A model generated the notes under the pieces. It did no database searches and had not been told where the DNA came from. It saw only the letters and a program-made list of their open reading frames with translations. 64,000 nucleotides of DNA from Hydractinia symbiolongicarpus (taxonomy: Eukaryota; Cnidaria; Hydrozoa; Anthoathecata; Hydractiniidae). The position numbers and the translations under genes were made by a program. Shown here one piece after another: positions 32,741 through 46,830 of this stretch. The stretch lies in NCBI RefSeq assembly GCF_029227915.1, contig NC_079878.1:30407501-30471500 (forward strand), in the 5' to 3' direction. How positions within the stretch are numbered: position 1 is the first letter of the stretch; the number at the start of each line of letters is the position of its first letter.

Positions 32741-35700
32741 GGTATTTTCTTTGTATACTTTTGACTATACGGGCCGAGTCCGGGATTTACGGGAAATCGC
32801 GGGTTTTCGTTTCCCGGCGATTAAACTTCTTTTATTCCGCTTCTCATCAAAATGAAAACATTTTTGAAAACTACAAGTCTCATGCGTTTTAGTGGTGAAA
32901 AAATAATTTAAAAAATCGTTCGGGAAATGAGTTTACTCCCTGGGTATTTTCTTTGTATACTTTTGACTATACGGGCCGAGTCCGAGATTTACGGGAAATC
33001 GCGGGTTTTCGTTTGCTGGCGATTAAACTTCTTTTATTCCGCGTCCTATCAAAAATGAAAGCATTTTTAAAAAATGCAAGTCACATGCGTTTTAGTGGTG
33101 AAAAGATAATTTAAAAAATCGTTCTGGAAATGACTTTACTCCCTGGGTATTTTCTTTGTATGCTTTTGACTATACGGGCCGAGTCCGGGATTTACGGGAA
33201 TTCGCGGGTTTTCGTTTGCCGGCGATTAAACTTCTTTTATTCAGCGTCTAATCAAAAATGAAAACATTTTTGAAAACTACAAGTCTCATACGTTTTAGTG
33301 GTGAAAAAATAATTTAAAAAATCGTTCGGGAAATGAGTTTACTCCCTGGGTATTTTCTTTGTATACTTTTGACTATACGGGCCGAGTCCGAGATTTACGG
33401 GAAATCGCGGGTTTTCGTTTGCCGGCGATTAAACTTCTTTTATTCCGCGTCTTATCAAAAATGAAAACATTTTTAAAAAATACAAGTCACATGCGTTTTA
33501 GTGGTGAAAAGATAATTTAAAAAATCGTTCTGGAAATGACTTTACTCCCTGGGTATTTTCTTTGTATGCTTTTGACTATACGGGCCGAGTCCGGGATTTA
33601 CGGGAATTCGCGGGTTTTCGTTTGCCGGCGATTAAACTTCTTTTATTCAGCGTCTAATCAAAAATGAAAACATTTTTGAAAACTACAAGTCTCATACGTT
33701 TTAGTGGGGAAAAAATAATTTAAAAAATCGTTCGGGAAATGAGTTTACTCCCTGGGTATTTTCTTTGTATACTTTTGACTATACGGGCCGAGTCCGAGAT
33801 TTACGGGAAATCGCGGGTTTTCGTTTGCCGGCGATTAAACTTCTTTTATTCCGCGTCTTATCAAAAATGAAAACATTTTTAAAAAATACAAGTCACATGC
33901 GTTTTAGTGGTGAAAAGATAATTTAAAAAATCGTTCTGGAAATGACTTTACTCCCTGGGTATTTTCTTTGTATGCTTTTGACTATACGGGCCGAGTCCGG
34001 GATTTACGGGAATTCGCGGGTTTTCGTTTGCCGGCGATTAAACTTCTTTTATTCAGCGTCTTATCAAAAATGAAAACATTTTTAAAACCTCAAGTCTCAT
34101 ACGTTTTAGTGGTGAAAAAATAATTTAAAAAATCGTTCGGGAAATGAGTTTACTCCCTGGGTATTTTCTTTGTATACTTTTGACTATACGGGCCGAATCC
34201 GAGATTTACGGGAAATCGCGGGTTTTCGTTTCCCGGCGATTAAACTTCTTTTATTCCGCGTCTCATCAAAATTGAAAACATTTTTGAAAACTACAAGTCT
34301 CATCCGTTTTAGTGGTGAAAAGATAATTTAAAAAATCGTTCTGGAAATGAGTTTACTCACAGGGTACTTTCTTTGTATATACTCGACTATACGGGACAAG
34401 CACGGGATTTACGGGAAATTGCGGGTTTTCGTTTGCCGGCGATTAAACTTCTTTTATTCAGCGTCTCATCAAAAATGAAAACATTTTTGAAAACTACAAG
34501 TCTCATGCGTTTTAGTGGTGAAAAAATAATTTAAAAAATCCTTCTGGAAATGAGTTTACTCCCTGTGTATTTTTTTTTTATACTTTTGACTATACGGGCC
34601 GAGTCCGGGAATTACGGGAATTCGCGTGTTTTCGTTTGCCGGCGATTAAACTTCCTTTATTCAGCGTGTCATCAAAAATGAAAACATTTTTGAAAACTAC
34701 AAGTCTCGTGCGTTTTAGTGGTGAAAAGATAATTTAAAAAATCGTTCTGGAAATGAGTTTACTCGCAGGGTACTTTCTTTGTATACTTTTGACTATACGG
34801 GCCGAGTCCGGGATTTACGTGAAATCGCGGGTTTTCGTTTGCCGGCTATTAAACTTCTTTTATTCAGCGTTTTATCAAAAATGAAAACATTTTTGAAAAC
34901 TACAAGTCTCATACGTTTTAGTGGTGAAAAAATAATTTAAAAAATCGTTCGGGAAATGAGTTTACTCCCTGGGTATTTTCTTTGTATACTTCTGACTATA
35001 CGGGCCGAGTCCGGGATTTACGGGAAATCGCGGGTTTTCGTTTGCCGGCGATTAAACTTCTTTTATTCCGCTTCACATCAAAATGAAAACATTTTTGAAA
35101 ACTACAAGTCTCATGCATTTTAGTGGTGAAAAAATAATTTAAAAAATCGTTCGGGAAATGAGTTTACTCCCTGGGTATTTTCTTTGTATACTTTTGATTA
35201 TACGGGCCGAGTCCGGGATATACGAGAAATCGCGGGTTTTCGTTTGCCGGCGATTAAACTTCTTTTATTCAGCGTCTTATCAAAAATGAAAACATTTTTA
35301 AAAACTACAAGTCTCATACGTTTTAGTGGTGAAAAAATAATTTAAAAAATCGTTCGGGAAATGAGTTTACTCCCTGGGTATTTTCTTTGTATACTTTTGA
35401 CTATACAGGCCGAGTCCGGGGTTTACGGGAAATCGCGGGTTTTCGTTTGCCGGCGATTAAACTTCTTTTATTCCGCTTCTCATCAAAATGAAAACATTTT
35501 TGAAAACTACAAGTCTCATGCGTTTTAGTGGTGAAAAAATAATTTAAAAAATCGTTCGGGAAATGAGTTTACTCCCTGGGTATTTTCTTTGTATACTTTT
35601 GACTATACGGGCCGAGTCCGAGATTTACGGGAAATCGCGGGTTTTCGTTTGCCGGCGATTAAACTTCTTTTATTCCGCGTCTCATCAAAAATGAAAACGT

Positions 35701-38700
35701 TTTTAAAAAATACAAGTCACATGCGTTTTAGTGGTGAAAAGATAATTTAAAAAATCGTTCTGGAAATGACTTTACTCCGTGGGTATTTTCTTTGTATGCT
35801 TTTGACTATACGGGCCGAGTCCGGGATTTACGGGAATTCGCGGGTTTTCGTTTGCCGGCGATTAAACTTCTTTTATTCAGCGTCTTATCAAAAATGAAAA
35901 CATTTTTGAAAACTACAAGTCTCATACGTTTTAGTGGTGAAAAAATAATTTAAAAAATCGTTCGGGAAATGAGTTTACTCCCTGGGTATTTTCTTTGTAT
36001 ACTTTTGACTATACAGGCCGAGTCCAGGGTTTACGGAAACCGCGGGTTTTCGTTTGCCGGCGATTAAACTTCTTTTATTCCCCGTCTCATCAAAATGAAA
36101 ACATTTTTAAAAACTACAAGTCTCATGCGTTTAAGTGGTGAAAAAATAATTTAAAAAATCGTTCGGGAAATGAGTTTACTCCCTGGGTATTTTTTTTGTA
36201 TACTTTTGACTATACGGGCCGAGTCCGAGATTTACGGGAAATCGCGGGTTTTCGTTTCCCGGCGATTAAACTTCTTTTATTCCGCGTCTCATCAAAAATG
36301 AAAACATTTTTGAAAACTACAAGTCTCATCCGTTTTAGTGGTGAAAAGATAATTTAAAAAATCGTTCTGGAAATGAGTTTACTCACAGGGTACTTTCTTT
36401 GTATGTACTCGACTATACGGGACAAGCACGGGATTTACGGGAAATTGCGGGTTTTCGTTTGCCGGCGATTAAACTTCTTTTATTCCGCGTCTCATCAAAA
36501 ATGAAAACATTTTTGAAAACTACAAGTCTCGTGCGTTTTAGTGGTGAAAAGATAATTTAAAAAATCGTTCTGGAAATGAGTTTACTCGCAGGGTACTTTC
36601 TTTGTATACTTTTGACTATACGGGCCGAGTCCGGGATTTACGGGAAATCGCGGGTTTTCGTTTGCCGGCTATTAAACTTCTTTTATTCAGCGTCTTATCA
36701 AAAATGAAAACATTTTTGAAAACTACAAGTCTCATGCGTTTTAGTGGTGAAAAAATAATTTAAAAAATCCTTCTGGAAATGAGTTTACTCCCTGTGTATT
36801 TTCTTTTTATACTTTTGACTATACGGGCCGAGTCCGGGAATTACGGGAATTCGCGGGTTTTCGTTTGCCGGCGATTAAACTTCCTTTATTCAGCGTCTCA
36901 TCAAAAATGAAAACATTTTTGAAAACTACAAGTCTCGTGCGTTTTAGTGGTGAAAAGATAATTTAAAAAATCGTTCTGGAAATGAGTTTACTCGCAGGGT
37001 ACTTTCTTTGTATACTTTTGACTATACGGGCCGAGTCCGGGATTTACGGGAAATCGCGGGTTTTCGTTTGCCGGCTATTAAACTTCTTTTATTCAGCGTC
37101 TTATCAAAAATGAAAACATTTTTGAAAACTACAAGTCTCATACGTTTTAGTGGTGAAAAAATAATTTAAAAAATCGTTCGGGAAATGAGTTTACTCCCTG
37201 GGTATTTTCTTTGTATACTTCTGACTATACGGGCCGAGTCCGGGATTTACGGGAAATCGCGGGTTTTCGTTTGCCGGCGATTAAACTTCTTTTATTCCGC
37301 TTCTCATCAAAATGAAAACATTTTTGAAAACTACAAGTCTCATGCGTTTTAGTGGTGAAAAAATAATTTAAAAAATCGTTCGGGAAATGAGTTTACTCCC
37401 TGGGTATTTTCTTTGTATACTTTTGACTATACGGGCCGAGTCCGAGATTTACGGGAAATCGCGGGTTTTCGTTTGCCGGCGATTAAACTTCTTTTATTCA
37501 GCGTCTCATCAAAAATGAAAACATTTTTGAAAAATACAAGTCTCATGCGTTTTAGTGGTGAAAAAATAATTTAAAAAGTCCTTCTGGAAATGAGTTTACT
37601 CCCTGTGTATTTTCTTTTTATACTTTTGACTATACGGGCCGAGTCCGGGAATTACGGGAATTCGCGGGTTTTCGTTTGCCGGCGATTAAACTTCCTTTAT
37701 TCAGCGTCTCATCAAAAATGAAAACATTTTTGAAAACTACAAGTCTCATACGTTTTAGTGGTGAAAAAATAATTTAAAAAATCGTTCGGGAAATGAGTTT
37801 ACTCCCTGGGTATTTTCTTTGTATACTTTTGACTATACGGGCCGAGTCCGAGATTTACGGGAAATCGCGGGTTTTCGTTTGCCGGCGATTAAACTTCTTT
37901 TATTCCGCGTCTCATCAAAAATGAAAACATTTTTGAAAAATACAAGTCACATGCGTTTTAGTGGTGAAAAGATAATTTAAAAAATCGTTCTGGAAATGAC
38001 TTTACTCACGGGGTACTTTCTTTGTATACACTCGACTATACGGGCCAAGCACGGGATTTACGGAAAATCGCGGGTTTTCGTTTGCCGACGATTAAACTTC
38101 TTTTATTCAGCGTCTCATCAAAAATGAAAACATTTTTGAAAACTACAAGTCTCATGCGTTTTAGTGGTGAAAAAATAATTTAAAAAATCGTTCGGGAAAT
38201 GAGTTTACTCCCTGGGCATTTTCTTTGTATACTTTTGACTATACGGGCCGAGTCCGAGATTTACGGGAAATCGCGGGTTTTCGTTTGCCGGCGATTAAAC
38301 TTCTTTTATTCAACGTCTCATCAAAAATGAAAACATTTTTGAAAACTACAAGTCTCATGCGTTTTAGTGGTGAAAAAATAATTTAAAAAATCGTTCGGGA
38401 AATGAGTTTACTCCCTGGGTATTTTCTTTGTATACTTTTGACTATACGGGCCGAGTCCGAGATTTACGGGAAATCGCGGGTTTTCGTTTGCCGGCGATTA
38501 AACTTCTTTTATTCAGCGTCTCATCAAAAATGAAAACATTTTTGACAAATACAAGTCTCATGCGTTTTAGTGGTGAAAAAATAATTTAAAAAATCGTTCG
38601 GGAAATGAGTTTACTCCCTGGGTATTTTCTTTGTATACTTTTGACTATACGGGCCGAGTCCGAGATTTACGGGAAATAGCGGGTTTTCGTTTGCCGGCGA

Positions 38701-41134
38701 TTAAACTTCTTTTATTCCGCCTCTCATCAAAAATGAAAACATTTTTGAAAAATACAAGTCACATGCGTTTTAGTGGTGAAAAGATAATTTAAAAAATCGT
38801 TCTGGAAATGACTTTACTCACGGGGTACTTTCTTTGTATACATTCTACTATACGGGCCAAGCACGGGATTTACGGAAAATTGCGGGTTTTCGTTTGCCGG
38901 CGATTAAACTTCTTTTATTCAGCGTCTCATCAAAAATGAAAACATTTTTTAAAACTACAAGTCTCATGCGTTTTAGTGGTGAAAAAATAATTTAAAAAAT
39001 CGTTCGGGAAATGAGTTTACTCCCTGGGTATTTTCTTTGTATACTTTTGACTATACGGGCCGAGTCCCAGATTTACGGGAAATCGCGGGTTTTCGTTTGC
39101 CGGCGATTAAACTTCTTTTATTCAGCGTCTCATCAAAAATGAAAACATTTTTGAAAAATACAAGTCTCATGCGTTTTAGTGGTGAAAAAATAATTTAAAA
39201 AATCGTTCGGGAAATGAGTTTACTCCCTGGGTATTTTCTTTGTATACTTTTGACTATACGGGCCGAGTCCGAGATTTACGGGAAATCGCGGGTTTTCGTT
39301 TGCCGGCGATTAAACTTCTTTTATTCCGCGTCTCATCAAAAATGAAAACATTTTTAAAAAATACAAGTCACATGCGTTTTAGTGGTGAAAAGATAATTTA
39401 AAAAATCGTTCTGGAAATGACTTTACTCACGGGGTACTTTCTTTGTATATACTCAACTATACGGGCCAAGCACGGGATTTACGGGAAATCGCGGGTTTTC
39501 GTTTGCCGGCGATTAAACTTCTTTTATTCCGCTTCTCATCAAAATGAAAACATTTTTGAAAACTGCAAGTCTTATGCGTTTTAGTGGTGAAAAAATAATT
39601 TAAAAAATCGTTCGGGAAATGAGTTTACTCCCTGGGTATTTTCTTTGTATACTTTTGACTATACGGGCCGAGTCCGAGATTTACGGGAAATCGCGGGTTT
39701 TCGTTTGCCGGCGATTAAACTTCTTTTATTCAGCGTCTCATCAAAAATGAAAACATTTTTGAAAAATACAAGTCTCATGCGTTTTAGTGGTGAAAAAATA
39801 ATTTAAAAAGTCCTTCTGGAAATGAGTTTACTCCCTGTGTATTTTCTTTTTATACTTTTGACTATACGGGCCGAGTCCGGGAATTACGGGAATTCGCGGG
39901 TTTTCGTTTGCCGGCGATTAAACTTCCTTTATTCAGTGTCTCATCAAAAATTAAAACATTTTTGAAAACTACAAGTCTCATACGTTTTAGTGGTGAAAAA
40001 ATAATTTAAAAAATCGTTCGGCAAATGAGTTTACTCCCTGGGTATTTTCTTTGTATACTTCTGACTAAACGGGCCGAGTCCGGGATTTACGGGAAATCGC
40101 GGGTTTTCGTTTGCCGGCGATTAAACTTCTTTTATTCCGCTTCTCATCAAAATGAAAACATTTTTGAAAACTACAAGTCTCATGCGTTTTAGTGGTGAAA
40201 AAATAATTTAAAAAATCGTTCGGGAAATGAGTTTACTCCCTTGGTATTTTCTTTGTATACTTTTGACTATACGGGCCGAGTCCGAGATTTACGGGAAATC
40301 GCGGGTTTTCGTTTGCCGGCGATTAAACTTCTTTTATTCCGCGTCTCATCAAAAATGAAAACATTTTTGAAAAATAGAAGTCACATGCGTTTTAGTGGTG
40401 AAAAGATAATTTAAAAAATCGTTCTGGAAATGACTTTACTCACGGGGTACTTTCTTTGTATACACTCGACTATACGGGCCAAGCACGGGATTTACGGGAA
40501 ATCGCGGGTTTTCGTTTGCCGACGATTAAACTTCTTTTATTCAGCGTCTCATCAAAAATGAAAACATTTTTGAAAACTACAAGTCTCATGCGTTTTAGTG
40601 GTGAAAAAATAATTTAAAAAATCGTTTGGGAAATGAGTTTACTCCCTGGGTATTTTCTTTGTATACCTTTGACTATACGGGCCGAGTCCGAGATTTACGG
40701 GAAATCGCGGGTTTTCGTTTGCCGGCGATTAAACTTCTTTTATTCAGCGTCTCATCAAAAATGAAAACATTTTTGAAAACTACAAGTCTCATGCGTTTTA
40801 GTGGTGAAAAAATAATTTAAAAAATCGTTCGGGAAATGAGTTTACTCCCTGGGTATTTTCTTTGTATACTTTTGACTATACGGGCCGAGTCCGAGATTTA
40901 CGGGAAATCGCGGGTTTTCGTTTGCCGGCGATTAAACTTCTTTTATTCAGCGTCTCATCAAAAATGAAAACATTTTTGAAAAATACAAGTCTCATGCGTT
41001 TTAGTGGTGAAAAAATAATTTAAAAAATCGTTCGGGAAATGAGTTTACTCCCTGGGTATTTTCTTTGTATACTTTTGACTATACGGGCCGAGTCCGAGAT
41101 TTACGGGAAATAGCGGGTTTTCGTTTGCCGGCGA

Positions 41135-44100
41135 TTAAACTTCTTTTATTCCGCGTCTCATCAAAAATGAAAACATTTTTGAAAAATACAAGTCACATGC
41201 GTTTTAGTGGTGAAAAGATAATTTAAAAAATCGTTCTGGAAATGACTTTACTCACGGGGTACTTTCTTTGTATACATTCTACTATACGGGCCAAGCACGG
41301 GATTTACGGAAAATTGCGGGTTTTCGTTTGCCGGCGATTAAACTTCTTTTATTCAGCGTCTCATCAAAAATGAAAACATTTTTGAAAACTACAAGTCTCA
41401 TGCGTTTTAGTGGTGAAAAAATAATTTAAAAAATCGTTCGGGAAATGAGTTTACTCCCTGGGTATTTTCTTTGTATACTATTGACTATACGGGCCGAGTC
41501 CGAGATTTACGGGAAATAGCGGGTTTTCGTTTGCCGGCGATTAAACTTCTTTTATTCCGCGTCTCATCAAAAATGAAAACATTTTTGAAAAATACAAGTC
41601 ACATGCGTTTTAGTGGTGAAAAGATAATTTAAAAAATCGTTCGGGAAATGAGTTTACTCACACGGTACTTTCTTTGTATACATTCTACTATACGGGCCAA
41701 GCACGGGATTTACGGAAAATTGCGGGTTTTCGTTTGCCGGCGATTAAACTTCTTTTATTTAGCGTCTCATCAATAATGAAAACATTTTTGAAAACTACAA
41801 GTCTCATGCGTTTTAGTGGTGAAAAAATAATTTAAAAAATCGTTCGGGAAATGAGTTTACTCACACGGTACTTTCTTTGTATACATTCTACTATACGGGC
41901 CAAGCACGGGATTTACGGAAAATTGCGGGTTTTCGTTTGCCGGCGATTAAACTTCTTTTATTCAGCGTCTCATCAAAAATGAAAACATTTTTGAAAACTA
42001 CAAGTCTCATGCGTTTTAGTGGTGAAAAAATAATTTAAAAAATCCTTCTGGAAATGAGTTTACTCCCTGTGTATTTTCTTTTTATACTTTTGACTATACG
42101 GGCCGAGTCCGGGAATTACGGGAATTCGCGGGTTTTCGTTTGCCGGCGATTAAACTTCCTTTATTCAGCGTCTCATCAAAAATGAAAACTTTTTTGAAAA
42201 CTACAAGTCTCATGCGTTTTAGTGGTGAAAAAATAATTTAAAAAATCCTTCTGGAAATGAGTTTACTCCCTGTGTATTTTCTTTTTATGTTTTTGACTAT
42301 ACGGGCCGAGTCCGGGAATTACGGGAATTCGCGGGTTTTCGTTTGCCGGCGATTAAACTTCCTTTATTCAGCGTCTCATCAAAAATAAAAACATTTTTGA
42401 AAACTACAAGTCTCGTGCGTTTTAGTGGTGAAAAGATAATTTAAAAAATCGTTCTGGAAATGAGTTTACTCGCAGGGTACTTTCTTTGTATACTTTTGAC
42501 TATACGGGCCGAGTCCGGGATTTACGGGAAATCGCGGGTTTTCGTTTGCCGGCTATTAAACTTCTTTTATTCAGCGTCTTATCAAAAATGAAAACATTTT
42601 TGAAAACTACAAGTCTCATACGTTTTAGTGGTGAAAAAATAATTTAAAAAATCGTTCGGGAAATGAGTTTACTCCCTGGGTATTTTCTTTGTATACTTCT
42701 GACTATACGGGCCGAGTCCGGGATTTACGGGAAATCCCGGGTTTTCGTTTGCCGGCGATTAAACTTCTTTTATTCCGCTTCTCATCAAAATGAAAACATT
42801 TTTGAAAACTACAAGTCTCATGCGTTTTAGTGGTGAAAAAATAATTTAAAAAATCGTTCGGGAAATGAGTTTACTCCCTGGGTATTTTCTTTGTATACTT
42901 TTGACTATACGGGCCGAGTCCGAGATTTACGGGAATTCGCGGGTTTTCGTTTGCCGGCGATTAAACTTCCTTTATTCAGCGTCTCATCAAAAATGAAAAC
43001 ATTTTTGAAAACTACAAGTCTCGTGCGTTTTAGTGGTGAAAAGATAATTTTAAAAATTTGTTCTGAAAATGAGTTTACTCGCAGGGTACTTTCTTTGTAT
43101 ACTTTTGACTATACGGGCCGAGTCCGGGATTTACGGGAAATCGCGGGTTTTCGTTTGCCGGCTATTAAACTTCTTTTATTCAGCGTCTTATCAAAAATGA
43201 AAACATTTTTGAAAACTACAAGTCTCATACGTTTTAGTGGTGAAAAAATAATTTAAAAAATCGTTCGGGTAATGAGTTTACTCCCTGGGTATTTTCTTTG
43301 TATACTTCTGACTATACGGGCCGAGTCCGGGATTTACGGGAAATCGCGGGTTTTCGTTTGCCGGCGATTAAACTTCTTTTATTCCGCTTCTCATCAAAAT
43401 GAAAACATTTTTGAAAACTACAAGTCTCATGCGTTTTAGTGGTGAAAAAATAATTTAAAAAATCGTTCGGGAAATGAGTTTACTCCCTGGGTATTTTCTT
43501 TGTATACTTTTGACTATACGGGCCGAGTCCGAGATTTACGGGAAATCGCGGGTTTTCGTTTGCCGGCGATTAAACTTTTTTTATTCAGCGTCTCATCAAA
43601 AATGAAAACATTTTTGAAAAATACAAGTCTCATGCGTTTTAGTGGTGAAAAAATAATTTAAAAAATCCTTCTGGAAATGAGTTTACTCCCTGTGTATTTT
43701 CTTTTTATCCTTTTGACTATACGGGCCGAGTCCGGGAATTACGGGAATTCGCGGGTTTTCGTTTGCCGGCGATTAAACTTCCTTTATTCAGCGTCTCATC
43801 AAAAATGAAAACATTTTTGAAAACTACAAGTCTCGTGCGTTTAAGTGGTGAAAAGATTATTTAAAAAATCGTTCTGGAAATGAGTTTACTCGCAGGGTAC
43901 TTTCTTTGTATACTTTTGACTATACGGGCCGAGTCCGGGATTTACGGGAAATCGCGGGTTTTCGTTTGCCGGCTATTAAACTTCTTTTATTCCGCGTCTC
44001 ATCAAAAATGAAAACATTTTTGAAAAATACAAGTCACATGCGTTTTAGTGGTGAAAAGATAATTTAAAAAATCGTTCTGGAAATGACTTTACTCACGGGG

Positions 44101-46830
44101 TACTTTCTTTGTATACATTCTACTATACGGGCCAAGCACGGGATTTACGGAAAATTGCGGGTTTTCGTTTGCCGGCGATTAAACTTCTTTTATTCAGCGT
44201 CTCATCAAAAATGAAAACATTTTTGAAAACTACAAGTCTCATGCGTTTTAGTGGTGAAAAAATAATTTAAAAAATCGTTCGGGAAATGAGTTTACTCCCT
44301 GGGTATTTTCTTTGTATACTATTGACTATACGGGCCGAGTCCGAGATTTACGGGAAATAGCGGGTTTTCGTTTGCCGGCGATTAAACTTCTTTTATTCCG
44401 CGTCTCATCAAAAATGAAAACATTTTTGAAAAATACAAGTCACATGCGTTTTAGTGGTGAAAAGATAATTTAAAAAATCGTTCGGGAAATGAGTTTACTC
44501 ACACGGTACTTTCTTTGTATACATTCTACTATACGGGCCAAGCACGGGATTTACGGAAAATTGCGGGTTTTCGTTTGCCGGCGATTAAACTTCTTTTATT
44601 TAGCGTCTCATCAATAATGAAAACATTTTTGAAAACTACAAGTCTCATGCGTTTTAGTGGTGAAAAAATAATTTAAAAAATCGTTCGGGAAATGAGTTTA
44701 CTCACACGGTACTTTCTTTGTATACATTCTACTATACGGGCCAAGCACGGGATTTACGGAAAATTGCGGGTTTTCGTTTGCCGGCGATTAAACTTCTTTT
44801 ATTCAGCGTCTCATCAAAAATGAAAACATTTTTGAAAACTACAAGTCTCATGCGTTTTAGTGGTGAAAAAATAATTTAAAAAATCCTTCTGGAAATGAGT
44901 TTACTCCCTGTGTATTTTCTTTTTATACTTTTGACTATACGGGCCGAGTCCGGGAATTACGGGAATTCGCGGGTTTTCGTTTGCCGGCGATTAAACTTCC
45001 TTTATTCAGCGTCTCATCAAAAATGAAAACTTTTTTGAAAACTACAAGTCTCATGCGTTTTAGTGGTGAAAAAATAATTTAAAAAATCCTTCTGGAAATG
45101 AGTTTACTCCCTGTGTATTTTCTTTTTATGTTTTTGACTATACGGGCCGAGTCCGGGAATTACGGGAATTCGCGGGTTTTCGTTTGCCGGCGATTAAACT
45201 TCCTTTATTCAGCGTCTCATCAAAAATAAAAACATTTTTGAAAACTACAAGTCTCGTGCGTTTTAGTGGTGAAAAGATAATTTAAAAAATCGTTCTGGAA
45301 ATGAGTTTACTCGCAGGGTACTTTCTTTGTATACTTTTGACTATACGGGCCGAGTCCGGGATTTACGGGAAATCGCGGGTTTTCGTTTGCCGGCTATTAA
45401 ACTTCTTTTATTCAGCGTCTTATCAAAAATGAAAACATTTTTGAAAACTACAAGTCTCATACGTTTTAGTGGTGAAAAAATAATTTAAAAAATCGTTCGG
45501 GAAATGAGTTTACTCCCTGGGTATTTTCTTTGTATACTTCTGACTATACGGGCCGAGTCCGGGATTTACGGGAAATCCCGGGTTTTCGTTTGCCGGCGAT
45601 TAAACTTCTTTTATTCCGCTTCTCATCAAAATGAAAACATTTTTGAAAACTACAAGTCTCATGCGTTTTAGTGGTGAAAAAATAATTTAAAAAATCGTTC
45701 GGGAAATGAGTTTACTCCCTGGGTATTTTCTTTGTATACTTTTGACTATACGGGCCGAGTCCGAGATTTACGGGAATTCGCGGGTTTTCGTTTGCCGGCG
45801 ATTAAACTTCCTTTATTCAGCGTCTCATCAAAAATGAAAACATTTTTGAAAACTACAAGTCTCGTGCGTTTTAGTGGTGAAAAGATAATTTTAAAAATTT
45901 GTTCTGAAAATGAGTTTACTCGCAGGGTACTTTCTTTGTATACTTTTGACTATACGGGCCGAGTCCGGGATTTACGGGAAATCGCGGGTTTTCGTTTGCC
46001 GGCTATTAAACTTCTTTTATTCAGCGTCTTATCAAAAATGAAAACATTTTTGAAAACTACAAGTCTCATACGTTTTAGTGGTGAAAAAATAATTTAAAAA
46101 ATCGTTCGGGTAATGAGTTTACTCCCTGGGTATTTTCTTTGTATACTTCTGACTATACGGGCCGAGTCCGGGATTTACGGGAAATCGCGGGTTTTCGTTT
46201 GCCGGCGATTAAACTTCTTTTATTCCGCTTCTCATCAAAATGAAAACATTTTTGAAAACTACAAGTCTCATGCGTTTTAGTGGTGAAAAAATAATTTAAA
46301 AAATCGTTCGGGAAATGAGTTTACTCCCTGGGTATTTTCTTTGTATACTTTTGACTATACGGGCCGAGTCCGAGATTTACGGGAAATCGCGGGTTTTCGT
46401 TTGCCGGCGATTAAACTTTTTTTATTCAGCGTCTCATCAAAAATGAAAACATTTTTGAAAAATACAAGTCTCATGCGTTTTAGTGGTGAAAAAATAATTT
46501 AAAAAATCCTTCTGGAAATGAGTTTACTCCCTGTGTATTTTCTTTTTATCCTTTTGACTATACGGGCCGAGTCCGGGAATTACGGGAATTCGCGGGTTTT
46601 CGTTTGCCGGCGATTAAACTTCCTTTATTCAGCGTCTCATCAAAAATGAAAACATTTTTGAAAACTACAAGTCTCGTGCGTTTAAGTGGTGAAAAGATTA
46701 TTTAAAAAATCGTTCTGGAAATGAGTTTACTCGCAGGGTACTTTCTTTGTATACTTTTGACTATACGGGCCGAGTCCGGGATTTACGGGAAATCGCGGGT
46801 TTTCGTTTGCCGGCTATTAAACTTCTTTTA
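41135..46830 (+). repeat. Fourteen-monomer HOR, two tandem copies of 2,841 bp
   Basis: The largest and cleanest duplication in the window. Every odd variant I compared recurs at offset 2,841: TACTATTGACTATAC (41479 region), AAAACTTTTTTGAAAAC, GAAATCCCGGG, ATAATTTTAAAAATTTG with GAAAATGAG, CTTTTTATCC, and AAAAGATTATTT. No difference was found inside the block by eye, so the duplication is very recent or an assembly duplication. Confidence 0.85.

Noticed and set aside
42891-46097. Repeated open frames of 60-120 codons inside the satellite (for example at 42891, 45732, 48573, 50053 and 63664, and antisense at 20088, 24979 and 28832).
   Set aside because: They are readings of the 203-bp monomer, open only where its in-frame stop is mutated. 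The unit is not a multiple of three, and identical copies come from HOR duplication. No start context, domain or conservation suggests a protein.
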